Assembly: GCA_009786975.1 (NCBI GenBank) | Contig: WRGX01000214.1 | Location: 1-33,488 of the forward strand | DNA from: Defluviitaleaceae bacterium | GTDB lineage: Bacteria > Bacillota > Clostridia > Lachnospirales > WQUN01 | Direction of reading: 5' to 3' | DNA: 33,488 bases | Part shown: positions 8,554 through 18,043 of the stretch, one piece after another | Layout: each line of letters starts with the position of its first letter | Position numbering within the stretch: the stretch's first letter is position 1 | Program-made: the position numbers and the translations under genes | Notes under the pieces: generated by a model | What the model saw: only the letters and a program-made list of their open reading frames with translations | What the model was told of the DNA's origin: nothing | Database searches by the model: none

Positions 8554-8568
8554 TGGCTACACGCCCTA
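8551..8568 (+). repeat. TAGTGG box, copy 1
   Basis: TAGTGGCTACACGCCCTA begins with the trmD stop codon region. Near-identical copies occur at 8880-8897 and 14197-14214. Here and at 14197 it is followed within about 20 bases by the palindromic hairpin. Confidence 0.6.
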
Positions 8569-8573
8569 GCCCA

Positions 8574-8615
8574 TAAAAAAAAGAGTCGGCGAGTGACACT
8601 CGCCGACTCTTTTTT
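8574..8615. terminator. Bidirectional hairpin terminator, copy 1 (trmD 3' end)
   Basis: An A-run, arm GAGTCGGCGAGTG (8583-8595), single central A, arm CACTCGCCGACTC, then a T-run. The 13-bp perfect arms with A/T tracts on both sides make an intrinsic terminator for both strands. Identical arms recur near 14.23, 22.76 and 26.17 kb, so it is also an interspersed repeat. Confidence 0.8.
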
Positions 8616-8639
8616 ACAAATGTACGTGATGCAATACGC

Positions 8640-8882
8640 TTGTTTTCCAATGAGGACAGAGATTGGGAAAATCTTGTACCGCAAAAATATGACGAAGTGA
8701 AAGTTAAATTTAAGTCTGCTTTTTTGGATTTTCTGCAAGCAGAGGAAGAATTGGCGGCAGACCCGGGGGATTTCAAAAAACGGGTCAATGCGATTAAAAC
8801 ATACCAAGCTGTGGCCGGGCTCGGCGAAGCCATAAAAAATTACCGGAGACGAAATAGACGAGCTTTTGCAAATAGGGCGTAG
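8640..8882 (+). CDS. Small helical protein of unknown function
   Basis: An 80-residue reading frame, charged and predicted helical (KFKSAFLDFLQAEEELAADP, later KTYQAVAGLGEAIKNYRRR). I do not recognise a family. The start is uncertain: the first usable codon is TTG at 8640, there is no ATG in frame, and the frame stays open upstream through the hairpin, so the true 5' end may have been replaced by the repeat. Its TAG stop is the start of TAGTGG box copy 2 and overlaps the GTG of the next small gene by one base. The neighbouring small membrane gene suggests a two-gene unit. It may be a remnant. Confidence 0.4.
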   Translation: MFSNEDRDWENLVPQKYDEVKVKFKSAFLDFLQAEEELAADPGDFKKRVNAIKTYQAVAGLGEAIKNYRRRNRRAFANRA

Positions 8883-8897
8883 TGGCAACACGCCCTA
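8880..8897 (+). repeat. TAGTGG box, copy 2
   Basis: TAGTGGCAACACGCCCTA, one base different from copy 1. With the preceding AGGGCG it can form a small stem (AGGGCGT with ACGCCCT, 9-base loop). It spans the stop of the 80-residue gene and the possible start of the next small gene. Confidence 0.55.
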
Positions 8898-9061
8898 ATC
8901 TGAAAAAGAAAAGCACAGCTACCAGCACAGCGTTGTTGATAATTTGCGTGGCAGCCGGCTTTTCTCTAAACATTTACATAGCTTTTATTATCGCGCTCGC
9001 CATGTTTTCTGTTTTCGGAAGCATGGTGAGCGTCCTTGTTTGCAGGCGAATGGGACAGTAG
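8882..9061 (+). CDS. Small two-helix membrane protein
   Basis: A 59-residue frame from GTG at 8882 (or a CTG at 8900, just before KKKSTATSTA) to TAG at 9061. After a basic N-terminus (LKKKSTATSTA) come two hydrophobic stretches, ALLIICVAAGFSLNIYIAFI and IALAMFSVFGSMVSVLVC, ending CRRMGQ. This is the pattern of a small integral membrane protein with a positive cytoplasmic N-terminus. The GTG overlaps the preceding stop by one base (TAGTG), pointing to coupling. No family recognised; the ribosome binding site is weak (AGGGCG). Confidence 0.4.
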   Translation: MATRPNLKKKSTATSTALLIICVAAGFSLNIYIAFIIALAMFSVFGSMVSVLVCRRMGQ

Positions 9062-9107
9062 TCACAATCTCGACAGAAGACACCGGCAGGGGGCATCTCG
9101 TCTTTTT

Positions 9108-9587
9108 TTACTTCCCGCCGCGTGAAATTGCGGTTAGGCCGGTTCGGGCGATTTCCAGGATGCCGTAGGGTTTCATAAGTTCGATAAACGCGTTGATTTT
9201 CATTAGGTCGCCGGTTAGTTCTACGGTTATTGTTTTTGTCGAGACGTCGATTATGTTTGCGTGAAAAACGGTTGATACGTTGAAGATGTCGGGGCGGGCG
9301 GCGGCGGTTGCTTCTACTTTTACCAGGCAGAGTTCGCGGTAGATGGCGTGTTCGGGTTCGAGTTCGGTTACGTCTTGTACGTCGATGAGTTTGGCGAGTT
9401 GTTTTTGGATTTGCTCTACCACTCGTTCGTCGCCTTGTAGGGAGACGGTTATGCGGGAGTAGCGGACGTCTTCGGAGGTGCCTACGGAAAGGCTGTCGAT
9501 GTTATATCCGCGGCGGCTGAAAAGTCCTACTACGCGGCCCAGTACGCCCGGTCTGTTTTCTACCATGATTGACAATACGTGTCGCAT
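9108..9587 (-). CDS. ilvN: Acetolactate synthase small (regulatory) subunit IlvN
   Basis: This 159-residue subunit binds branched-chain amino acids and confers feedback inhibition on the catalytic subunit IlvB. The N-terminal ACT domain is clear (MRHVLSIMVENRPGVLGRVV, then GLFSRRGYNIDSLSVG), followed by the C-terminal domain (RELCLVKVEA...VFHANIIDVSTKTITVELTG). I start it at the ATG at 9587: GGAGG lies 8 bases upstream and family homology begins there, although the frame is open 22 codons further. It begins one base after the ilvB stop, and its ribosome binding site lies inside the last ilvB codons. The length is standard. Confidence 0.93.
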   Translation of the reverse strand: MRHVLSIMVENRPGVLGRVVGLFSRRGYNIDSLSVGTSEDVRYSRITVSLQGDERVVEQIQKQLAKLIDVQDVTELEPEHAIYRELCLVKVEATAAARPDIFNVSTVFHANIIDVSTKTITVELTGDLMKINAFIELMKPYGILEIARTGLTAISRGGK

Positions 9588-9588
9588 C

Positions 9589-11265
9589 TTACGCGCCTCC
9601 TTCCAATATATATTCGTCGATGCCCGCGCCGGGCGGAACCATCGGGAAAACACGTTCGTCTTCGCTTATTTCGCAGTTTATTACGCAGGGCTTGCCAAGG
9701 GCGAGTGCTTTTTTTATTGCGTCGTCGACTTCGGCGGGTTTTGTCACGTTAAACGGGGTCGCGCCGTAGGCTTCGGCGAGTTTTATAAAGTCGGTGGTTT
9801 TGCCGTGGAGCGAAGTTTGTGAATATCGGCGGTCGTAAAACATTGTTTGCCACTGGCGCACCATGCCCAGGGCGTGGTTGTTGATAATTACCTCGATTAG
9901 AGGCAATTCGTACTCGACGGCGGTTGCCAGTTCGATGTGATTCATGCGGAAACAGCCGTCGCCGGCTATATTTATTACAGGCGTTCCGGGGTTCGCGACC
10001 GCCGCGCCGATTGCCGCGCCAAGCCCGAAGCCCATTGTTCCCAACCCGCCCGAGGTTAAAAATTGGCGGGGGCGGTCGATTTTTAAATAATGGCATGACC
10101 ACATTTGGTGCTGGCCGACTTCGGTTACGAAAATCGCCTTGTCGGCGGCGAGCGCGCTTAGGCGTTGGATTACGTATTGCGGCTGTAGGAGACCGCTTTC
10201 TTTGTACCCCGGCGGGAATTTTTGTTTAAGTTCCGCGACACGGCTTGTCCATTCCGCGCGGTCGATTTTTTGCAAAAGCGGGATTAGTAATGAAAGGATT
10301 TTTTTCACATCGCCGACAAGCGAGAACGTTGTCCCGATATTTTTATTTATTTCGGCGGGGTCGATGTCGATATGCAGGACTTTCGCGCTTGGCGCGAAGC
10401 GTTTTGCGTTGCTTATTACGCGGTCGGAAAACCTCGCGCCGATTGCAATTAAAAAATCGCACTCCGTTGCAAGCGTGTTTGAGGCGGCGGTTCCGTGCAT
10501 TCCAATCATTCCGACACTGTGCGGGTCGGACGCGGGGAAACCGCCAATGCCCATCGCGCTTACGCAAACGGGTGCTTCTAAAATTTTGGCGAATTCAACA
10601 AGCTCCGCCGTCGAGTCGCCCGCGATTATTCCGCCGCCCGCATAAATCAGCGGCTTTTTCGCGGCATGAATCAGCTCCGCCGCTTCATTAAGTTGCTGTG
10701 GGGTGACGCGGGTGCTTTCGCGCAGTGCAGGGGCAGGCGTTTTTGCGGAAAATTGGCATTCCGCCGTTGCTACGTCTTTGGGAATATCCACTAAAACAGG
10801 CCCGGGGCGCCCGCTCCGCGCAATGTGAAACGCCCTGCGAATCGTGTCCGCAAGGTCGGCTACATCTTTTACGATGAAATTATGTTTTGTAATCGGCATT
10901 GTGATACCCGTTGTGTCAACTTCTTGAAAGCTGTCCTTGCCCAGCATCGGGACGGGAACATTGCCCGTTATCGCGACAATCGGCGAGGAATCCATGTACG
11001 CCGTGGCGATTCCCGTAACGAGATTTGTCGCGCCGGGACCGCTTGTGGCGAGGCATACGCCAACCTTGCCCGTTGAACGCGCATATCCGTCGGCGGCGTG
11101 GGACGCGCCTTGCTCGTGGCTTGTTAAGTAGTGGTTAATTTTGTCACTGTACTTATAAAGCGCGTCATAAATCGGCAAAACCGAACCGCCGGGATAGCCG
11201 AAAATCGTGTCTGTGCCTTGCTCGATTAAGCATTCGAGTAAAATTTCCGCTCCGCTGAGTTGCAA
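9589..11265 (-). CDS. ilvB: Acetolactate synthase large (catalytic) subunit IlvB
   Basis: A 558-residue thiamine diphosphate enzyme condensing two pyruvates (or pyruvate with 2-oxobutyrate), the first common step of valine/leucine/isoleucine synthesis. Visible: the ThDP glutamate region (TSHEQGASHAADGYARSTGK), the central FAD/regulatory domain (PLIYAGGGIIAG), and the ThDP/Mg motif GDG...N (GDGCFRMNHIELATAVEYEL...NNHALGMVRQWQ). The only in-frame start near the ribosome binding site (AGGAAG) is TTG at 11265. It forms an operon with ilvN. No ilvC, leu or ilvD gene is adjacent. The upstream promoter-terminator arrangement suggests transcription attenuation. Confidence 0.95.
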   Translation of the reverse strand: MQLSGAEILLECLIEQGTDTIFGYPGGSVLPIYDALYKYSDKINHYLTSHEQGASHAADGYARSTGKVGVCLATSGPGATNLVTGIATAYMDSSPIVAITGNVPVPMLGKDSFQEVDTTGITMPITKHNFIVKDVADLADTIRRAFHIARSGRPGPVLVDIPKDVATAECQFSAKTPAPALRESTRVTPQQLNEAAELIHAAKKPLIYAGGGIIAGDSTAELVEFAKILEAPVCVSAMGIGGFPASDPHSVGMIGMHGTAASNTLATECDFLIAIGARFSDRVISNAKRFAPSAKVLHIDIDPAEINKNIGTTFSLVGDVKKILSLLIPLLQKIDRAEWTSRVAELKQKFPPGYKESGLLQPQYVIQRLSALAADKAIFVTEVGQHQMWSCHYLKIDRPRQFLTSGGLGTMGFGLGAAIGAAVANPGTPVINIAGDGCFRMNHIELATAVEYELPLIEVIINNHALGMVRQWQTMFYDRRYSQTSLHGKTTDFIKLAEAYGATPFNVTKPAEVDDAIKKALALGKPCVINCEISEDERVFPMVPPGAGIDEYILEGGA

Positions 11266-11333
11266 GGGTCATCACTTCCTTTTTGAGGTTTGAAATTACA
11301 GTTTAACAAAATTCGGGAGTATTTTCAATGGCG

Positions 11334-11363
11334 AAAAAAAATGCCCCTGCAAAAGCAGGGGCA
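11334..11363 (-). terminator. Leader terminator/attenuator before ilvBN
   Basis: On the minus strand TGCCCCTGC, TTTT loop, GCAGGGGCA and eight T's: a textbook intrinsic terminator. It lies about 38 bases after the expected start of the promoter at 11408-11437 and about 70 bases before the ilvB start, so it would stop ilvBN transcription unless overridden. Confidence 0.75.
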
Positions 11364-11407
11364 ACAGAAAAAGGAGAGGATGTTACAGCTATCATTGCGT
11401 CCCGGAA

Positions 11408-11437
11408 AATATATCATCTTTTGGCACGATATGTCAA
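11408..11437 (-). promoter_or_regulatory. Sigma-70-type promoter of ilvBN
   Basis: Minus strand: perfect -35 TTGACA (11432-11437) and an AT-rich -10 (GATATATT region). The spacer is 16 bases to GATATA or 18 to TATATT. It is downstream of the rbgA stop codon and points at ilvB. Confidence 0.7.
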
Positions 11438-11478
11438 CTGTTTCGAGGCGAATCAAGAATTTCATACGAGGAAAAGCA

Positions 11479-12378
11479 TCAGTGCGGGCGCGGGGGTTCG
11501 GGCGGAGTAGGGGAGGGGATTTGCGGCACTTCCAGCGAAACCCGACCGAGCTTTCCGCCGCGAAATTCATCTAAGACAGTGATTGCGGTGCGTTCGAGGT
11601 CGATGATGTTTCCCTTCATTTTAAAGCCGCGCGCGTCTCCGATTTTTTCTAAAAGCGCGAGCATGTCGCCGCTTTCGCCGGGCGCGACTTTGTAGCGGTT
11701 TTCTACGATTTTTGGGTCGAGGGCGATGAAAATTTCCAAAAGATGAGTCACGAGGGTGATTTTGTCGAAAACATTGTCGCTTATCGCGCCGGTGCAGGCG
11801 AGCTTCAGGCCCACAAGCGGGTCATCGAATTTCGGCCAAAGTACGCCGGGGGTGTCCATTAAGTCAAATTCGCCGCCGACTTTTAGCCACTGCCTGCCCC
11901 GTGTGACGCCGGGGCGGTCGGCGGTCGGCGCGCTTGCACGCCCTGCGAGACGATTTATAAAGGTGGATTTGCCTACATTCGGTATGCCCACGACCATTGC
12001 GCGAATCGGAGCGTTTATCCGACCGCGCTTTTTTTGTTGTTCGACTTTTTCGCGCATGAGATTTTTTAGCGCGGCGGTGAGCTTATTTACGGCGTTTTTC
12101 TTGTTGTTCGCCGAATTTAGGGGCATTGCAAAAAGACCTTGTTCGCGGAAATGGTTTTCCCACAAGGTCGTGATTTTTTCGTCTGCGAGGTCTGCTTTGT
12201 TTAGAAGAAGCACGCGCTTTTTGCCCTTCGCAAGGGCGTCGATGTCGGGATTTCGGCTTGCAAGCGGCACACGTGCGTCAAGGAGTTCGATTACAACGTC
12301 GATTATGCCCATGTTTGCGGCAAGCATTCGCTTCGCCTTGGTCATATGACCGGGATACCACTGAATTTGCATGTCCAT
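11479..12378 (-). CDS. rbgA: Ribosome biogenesis GTPase RbgA (YlqF)
   Basis: A 299-residue circularly permuted GTPase needed for late assembly of the 50S subunit. Motifs appear in permuted order: G4 LLNKADL (about residues 58-64), G1 [15 protein letters not shown]2/G3 ending DTPGVLWP. The N-terminal [13 protein letters not shown] is the family hallmark. The start is the ATG at 12378, which overlaps the lepB stop (TGATG); an upstream in-frame ATG inside lepB is less likely. Third gene of the rplS-lepB-rbgA operon; rnhB, often next, is absent. The final Pro-rich tail ([12 protein letters not shown]) is unusual. Confidence 0.93.
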   Translation of the reverse strand: MDMQIQWYPGHMTKAKRMLAANMGIIDVVIELLDARVPLASRNPDIDALAKGKKRVLLLNKADLADEKITTLWENHFREQGLFAMPLNSANNKKNAVNKLTAALKNLMREKVEQQKKRGRINAPIRAMVVGIPNVGKSTFINRLAGRASAPTADRPGVTRGRQWLKVGGEFDLMDTPGVLWPKFDDPLVGLKLACTGAISDNVFDKITLVTHLLEIFIALDPKIVENRYKVAPGESGDMLALLEKIGDARGFKMKGNIIDLERTAITVLDEFRGGKLGRVSLEVPQIPSPTPPEPPRPH

Positions 12379-12929
12379 CAGCGCACAAGCCCCACCCTGC
12401 CAAGCGGCCAAACCCGCACCCCCGCGCGCCCAACCATTTCGCGGCGCGGAATAGTCCCGACAACGGAAAACCGACTGTCCTGACTGCCGTTTCTGTTGTC
12501 GCCAAGGAGGAAAAACTGTTGCTCATCGATGGTTATCGGAAAATCCAAAAGGCCTGTTCCGCCTGTCGATTCTTCGGAAAATTCATCTTCGAGCCTTTGG
12601 TCATTTACATAAAAAAAGCCGCCCCGCAAATCGACAGAATCTCCGGGGACGGCAATTATTCGTTTTACAAAATGCTCCGACGGGTTTTCGGGGTTCGGAA
12701 ACGCCGTAATATCACCCGCGCGGGGGGCTGACACAATGTACGTAAAGCGATTCAAAATAACCCAATCGCCGTGTTCAAGGGTCGGAGCCATGGAAAACCC
12801 GTCGATATGCGCGGTTCGAAAAATAAATGCGCGCATAACAAAGAACAGCAAAACTGCCAATCCTATTAAAATCAGCCATTCCACTGCTCCTCGAAGTATC
12901 GGATTTTCTATCCGTTCAAGAAACTGCAT
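12378..12929 (-). CDS. lepB: Signal peptidase I
   Basis: A 183-residue type I signal peptidase, which cleaves signal peptides from exported proteins at the outer face of the membrane. One N-terminal membrane helix (about residues 17-36, [19 protein letters not shown]) precedes the catalytic Ser46 in GFSMAPTL. The general-base Lys89 is in [10 protein letters not shown], followed by the GDNR motif ([13 protein letters not shown]). The length fits the short Gram-positive form. The ATG overlaps the rplS stop (TAATG) and its TGA overlaps the rbgA start, so the operon is strongly coupled. Confidence 0.94.
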   Translation of the reverse strand: MQFLERIENPILRGAVEWLILIGLAVLLFFVMRAFIFRTAHIDGFSMAPTLEHGDWVILNRFTYIVSAPRAGDITAFPNPENPSEHFVKRIIAVPGDSVDLRGGFFYVNDQRLEDEFSEESTGGTGLLDFPITIDEQQFFLLGDNRNGSQDSRFSVVGTIPRREMVGRAGVRVWPLGRVGLVR

Positions 12930-13291
12930 TATTTTTTCGCTTTAGAAAAAATCGCTTCCTTAACTTTCGCGGCTTTACCTATTCGGTCGCGCAGATAAAA
13001 AAGTTTCGCGCGGCGAACAATTCCGCGACGCACAACTTCGACTCTTTCGACGCGCGGCGAATGAAGCGGCCATGTTTTTTCAACGCCGATACCGCCGGAA
13101 AGACGGCGCACGGTAAATGTTTCGCGCATTCCGCCATTTTGGCGTTTAAGCACAACGCCTTCAAACACCTGAATTCTTTCCTTCGCGCCCTCAACGATTT
13201 TCGCGTGAACACGAACGGTATCGCCGACATTAAACTCCGACACCTCGGGTTTAAGCTGCGCTTTTTCAATTTCTTTAATTGCTGCGTGCAT
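12929..13291 (-). CDS. rplS: 50S ribosomal protein L19
   Basis: L19 lies at the 30S-50S interface. This 120-residue sequence carries the family signature: [52 protein letters not shown] and [17 protein letters not shown] use the ATG at 13291, with AAGGAG 8 bases upstream; an in-frame TTG two codons earlier sits too close to the ribosome binding site. First gene of the rplS-lepB-rbgA operon. Its usual partner trmD is elsewhere in this window on the opposite strand. Confidence 0.96.
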   Translation of the reverse strand: MHAAIKEIEKAQLKPEVSEFNVGDTVRVHAKIVEGAKERIQVFEGVVLKRQNGGMRETFTVRRLSGGIGVEKTWPLHSPRVERVEVVRRGIVRRAKLFYLRDRIGKAAKVKEAIFSKAKK

Positions 13292-13329
13292 TTGCAATTC
13301 TCCTTTCGAACTGATGCCCTAACCGAAGT

Positions 13330-13358
13330 ATCATATAGCTAATAATTCCCGGTGTCAA
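13330..13358 (-). promoter_or_regulatory. Promoter of rplS-lepB-rbgA
   Basis: Minus strand: TTGACA (13353-13358), 17-base spacer, TATGAT (13330-13335). This is a near-consensus sigma-70/sigma-A promoter about 35 bases before the rplS start, suitable for a ribosomal protein gene. Confidence 0.8.
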
Positions 13359-13382
13359 ATTTTGTGGTAAAATTATTTTTGC

Positions 13383-13419
13383 AAAATCGTTGATGTTAGT
13401 GTCACTGACCGCAACGATT
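13383..13419. repeat. Hairpin of the ATGTTAGTG family, copy 1
   Basis: AAAATCGTTG at one end pairs with CAACGATT at the other, with an inner TTAGTG-T-CACTGA stem. It aligns base for base with the hairpin at 26002-26044. Outer-stem differences are compensatory (TCGTTG/CAACGA here, TCGATG/CATCGA there). It lies between the divergent rplS and ung genes, so it is not an obvious gene-end terminator. Confidence 0.6.
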
Positions 13420-13509
13420 GAAAGTGAGGAAAAGTGTGAAAAATCGAAGAAGGGAACGCGGGCGACCAATTTTTAATGGCGATTTGTGCGCTCGGCGAAT
13501 GGCGAAAAT

Positions 13510-14166
13510 ATGGTTAAATTAAGCAATGATTGGGACGAATTGTTGGCGGGCGAATTTTTAAAGGAATACTATTTGACACTGCGCGAATTTTTAAAAGAAG
13601 AATACCGCTCGCGGACGATTTATCCCGATATGCACGACATTTTTAACGCACTGAAACTTACGCCATACGAAAGCGTAAAGGCGGTAATTGTAGGACAAGA
13701 CCCGTATATCAACCCCGGCGAAGCCCACGGGCTCGCGTTTTCCGTTGGGCGCGATGTGAAAATTCCGCCGTCGCTGGCGAATATCTTCAAAGAACTCGCG
13801 CAAGATGTAGGCACGCCGCCGCCCGAAAACGGGCATCTCGGGCGGTGGGCGCGTGAAGGTGTCTTGCTTTTGAACACAGTTTTAACCGTGCGCGCCGGGC
13901 AAAGTCGCTCGCACGCGAGGCGCGGCTGGGAGCAATTTACCGACGCTGTCCTCGACTTGCTGGACCGCCGCGAAAAGCCTGTCGTTTTCCTGCTTTGGGG
14001 ACGCGACGCGCAAGCGAAGGGGCGCATTATTTCCGCCAAACATCATCTTATTTTGCAAGCCGCACACCCAAGCCCTCTCGCGGGGGGCAAATTTTTCGGG
14101 TGCAGACATTTTTCCAAGACGAACGAATTTCTGCGGACGAACGGGGTAGGGGAGATTGTATGGTGA
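13510..14166 (+). CDS. ung: Uracil-DNA glycosylase, family 1
   Basis: Ung excises uracil from DNA to start base excision repair. Family-1 motifs are intact: the water-activating loop GQDPYINPGEAHGLAFSV (motif A, catalytic Asp), LLLNTVLTV, VVFLLWGRDAQ and the leucine-intercalation loop HPSPLAG. The protein has 218 residues from the ATG at 13510 (MVKLSNDW), where homology begins; an in-frame GTG eight codons earlier is less likely. It is a single gene, divergent from rplS. Its 3' end is followed by a short direct-repeat run, a TAGTGG box and a bidirectional hairpin. Confidence 0.95.
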   Translation: MVKLSNDWDELLAGEFLKEYYLTLREFLKEEYRSRTIYPDMHDIFNALKLTPYESVKAVIVGQDPYINPGEAHGLAFSVGRDVKIPPSLANIFKELAQDVGTPPPENGHLGRWAREGVLLLNTVLTVRAGQSRSHARRGWEQFTDAVLDLLDRREKPVVFLLWGRDAQAKGRIISAKHHLILQAAHPSPLAGGKFFGCRHFSKTNEFLRTNGVGEIVW

Positions 14167-14167
14167 T

Positions 14168-14198
14168 ACTTTTAAAATTACTTTTAAAATTACTTTTA
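14168..14198 (+). repeat. 12-bp direct repeat at the ung 3' end
   Basis: ACTTTTAAAATT occurs twice in tandem, followed by a partial third copy ACTTTTA that runs into the TAGTGG box. AT-rich slippage-type repeat. Confidence 0.7.
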
Positions 14199-14214
14199 GT
14201 GGCTACATGCCCTA
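14197..14214 (+). repeat. TAGTGG box, copy 3
   Basis: TAGTGGCTACATGCCCTA, one mismatch to copy 1, again just upstream of the palindromic hairpin. Confidence 0.6.
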
Positions 14215-14220
14215 ACGTAC

Positions 14221-14262
14221 AAAAAAAGAGTCGGCGAGTGTCACTCGCCGACTCTTTTTTTT
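14221..14262. terminator. Bidirectional hairpin terminator, copy 2
   Basis: A-run, GAGTCGGCGAGTG, central T (A in the other copies), CACTCGCCGACTC, T-run. Same arms as at 8583. It can terminate ung on the plus strand. Confidence 0.8.
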
Positions 14263-14265
14263 CGT

Positions 14266-14311
14266 GCTCCGGGAAACTGCTTTCGGCTTCGAGGGAATGC
14301 GTCGCCACCGA
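14266..14311 (-). repeat. Truncated R90 repeat
   Basis: The plus strand reads CCGGGAAACTGCTTTCGGCT, then TCGAGGGAATGCGTCGCC. This matches the CCGG...GGCTTCGAGGGAATGCG half of R90 in the same orientation as the 26-kb copies. The GCGCGC-CAA-GCGCGC end is missing. It abuts the hairpin at 14221-14262, as at 26.2 kb. Confidence 0.65.
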
Positions 14312-14379
14312 CAACGCCACACATGCGCACAAGTCTGCCTTATTTCCCGTCCGAATTTACCCCGAAATCTAGCCCCAGC

Positions 14380-14417
14380 AAAACAAAAAGCCCAGAACAC
14401 AAGCGGTTTTGGGCTTC
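14380..14417 (-). terminator. Terminator of the hybrid histidine kinase gene
   Basis: On the minus strand AAGCCCA pairs with TGGGCTT, followed by TTTTGTTTTG. It lies about 145 bases after the kinase stop codon. Confidence 0.6.
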
Positions 14418-14562
14418 TTGAAATTGTATCCAAGCTGACGTACAATACAGCTCCGAACATTGATTCGTTGTCAAGCGGCGGTCGAAAAAATTCACCCTTT
14501 ATTTGCGCTTTATTTATACCAATATCCCGAGGTCAGCGGGGACAGTGACTTTGGCATGACTT

Positions 14563-17058
<2,496 letters not shown>

Positions 17059-17146
17059 TTGTAGCCACCTCCCGGATGCATGGAGTTTAACCGATTATGA
17101 CTGGATTTGCAATACGTGGTTTTTTGGCAGGCGTTACGACTTTACC

Positions 17147-18043
17147 TTACGACTTCACCTTCTGTAATGCCTCCAAAAAATACTCCGGAAGCGGCGAGTT
17201 AAACGCCACTTCTTCGCCCGACGACGGGTGGATAAATTTTACTTTTACAGCGTGCAAAATTTGTCCGAAGCGGCTTAGGGATTGCCGCGCCGCGCCGTAT
17301 GTTGGGTCGCCCAAAACAGGGTGACCTATGTGCGCTAAGTGGACGCGAATTTGGTGGGTGCGCCCGGTTTCGAGGCGCGCGGAGACGAGGGTGTGACTTT
17401 TGAAGCGTTCCAAAACTTCAATATATGTGACGGCGGTGCGGGCGCGCGGGGGCGATACCGCCATTTTTTTGCGGTCGCGGGGGTGTCGGCCTATTGGCGA
17501 ATCTATGCGCAGGCGGTCTTGTTGCAAAACGCCTAGGCACAATGCATTATATTCGCGATATAGCTCGTTGCGTTCGAATTGCTCCGAAATCGCGATATGC
17601 GCCGCATCATTTTTCGCAACAATCATTAGCCCCGACGTGTCCTTGTCCAGCCGATGTACGATTCCGGGGCGTGATTCGCCGCCGATTCCCGACAAATTGC
17701 AGTGAAAAACCAGCCCATTTACCAGCGTTCCAGACGAATGCCCCGCCGCGGGATGCACAACCAATCCACTGGGTTTGTCAACAACAAGCAAGTCATCATC
17801 TTCGTACACAATGTTAAGCGGAATTTCCTCCGGCTCCGCTTTCTGCGGCGCGGGTGCAGGAATTTCCAGCGAAAAAACCTCGCCCGCTTTCACGCGAAGA
17901 TTTTTGCCGATACCGTTAATCGTCAAAATTTTCTGCGCCGCGCTTCGAGACAAAATATCTTTCGTAAAATTTGCCAAAAAAATATCCGCGCGGGTGCCGT
18001 CGGCCTCCGGCGGAACTGTGATTATAATCGTGTTCGAGTTCAT
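17147..18043 (-). CDS. RluD-family ribosomal pseudouridine synthase
   Basis: A 298-residue RNA pseudouridine synthase of the RluA/RluD family, which isomerises specific uridines in 23S rRNA. An N-terminal S4 domain (TRADIFLANFTKDILSRSAA ... GEVFSLEIP) is followed by the catalytic motif HRLDKDTSGLMIVAK (catalytic Asp) and the C-terminal LETGRTHQIRVHLAHIGHPV. The start is the ATG at 18043, which overlaps the lspA stop as ATGA; the frame is open further but inside lspA. The lspA-rluD order is common in Bacillota. Site specificity cannot be read from the sequence. Confidence 0.93.
   Translation of the reverse strand: MNSNTIIITVPPEADGTRADIFLANFTKDILSRSAAQKILTINGIGKNLRVKAGEVFSLEIPAPAPQKAEPEEIPLNIVYEDDDLLVVDKPSGLVVHPAAGHSSGTLVNGLVFHCNLSGIGGESRPGIVHRLDKDTSGLMIVAKNDAAHIAISEQFERNELYREYNALCLGVLQQDRLRIDSPIGRHPRDRKKMAVSPPRARTAVTYIEVLERFKSHTLVSARLETGRTHQIRVHLAHIGHPVLGDPTYGAARQSLSRFGQILHAVKVKFIHPSSGEEVAFNSPLPEYFLEALQKVKS

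Noticed and set aside
11296-11395. Leu-rich leader peptide for ilvBN attenuation
   Set aside because: A careful reading of the minus strand from the ATG at 11395 gives a short peptide (MIAVTSSPFSVAPAFAGAFF...) without clustered Leu, Val or Ile codons and without a ribosome binding site, so ribosome-mediated attenuation is not supported.
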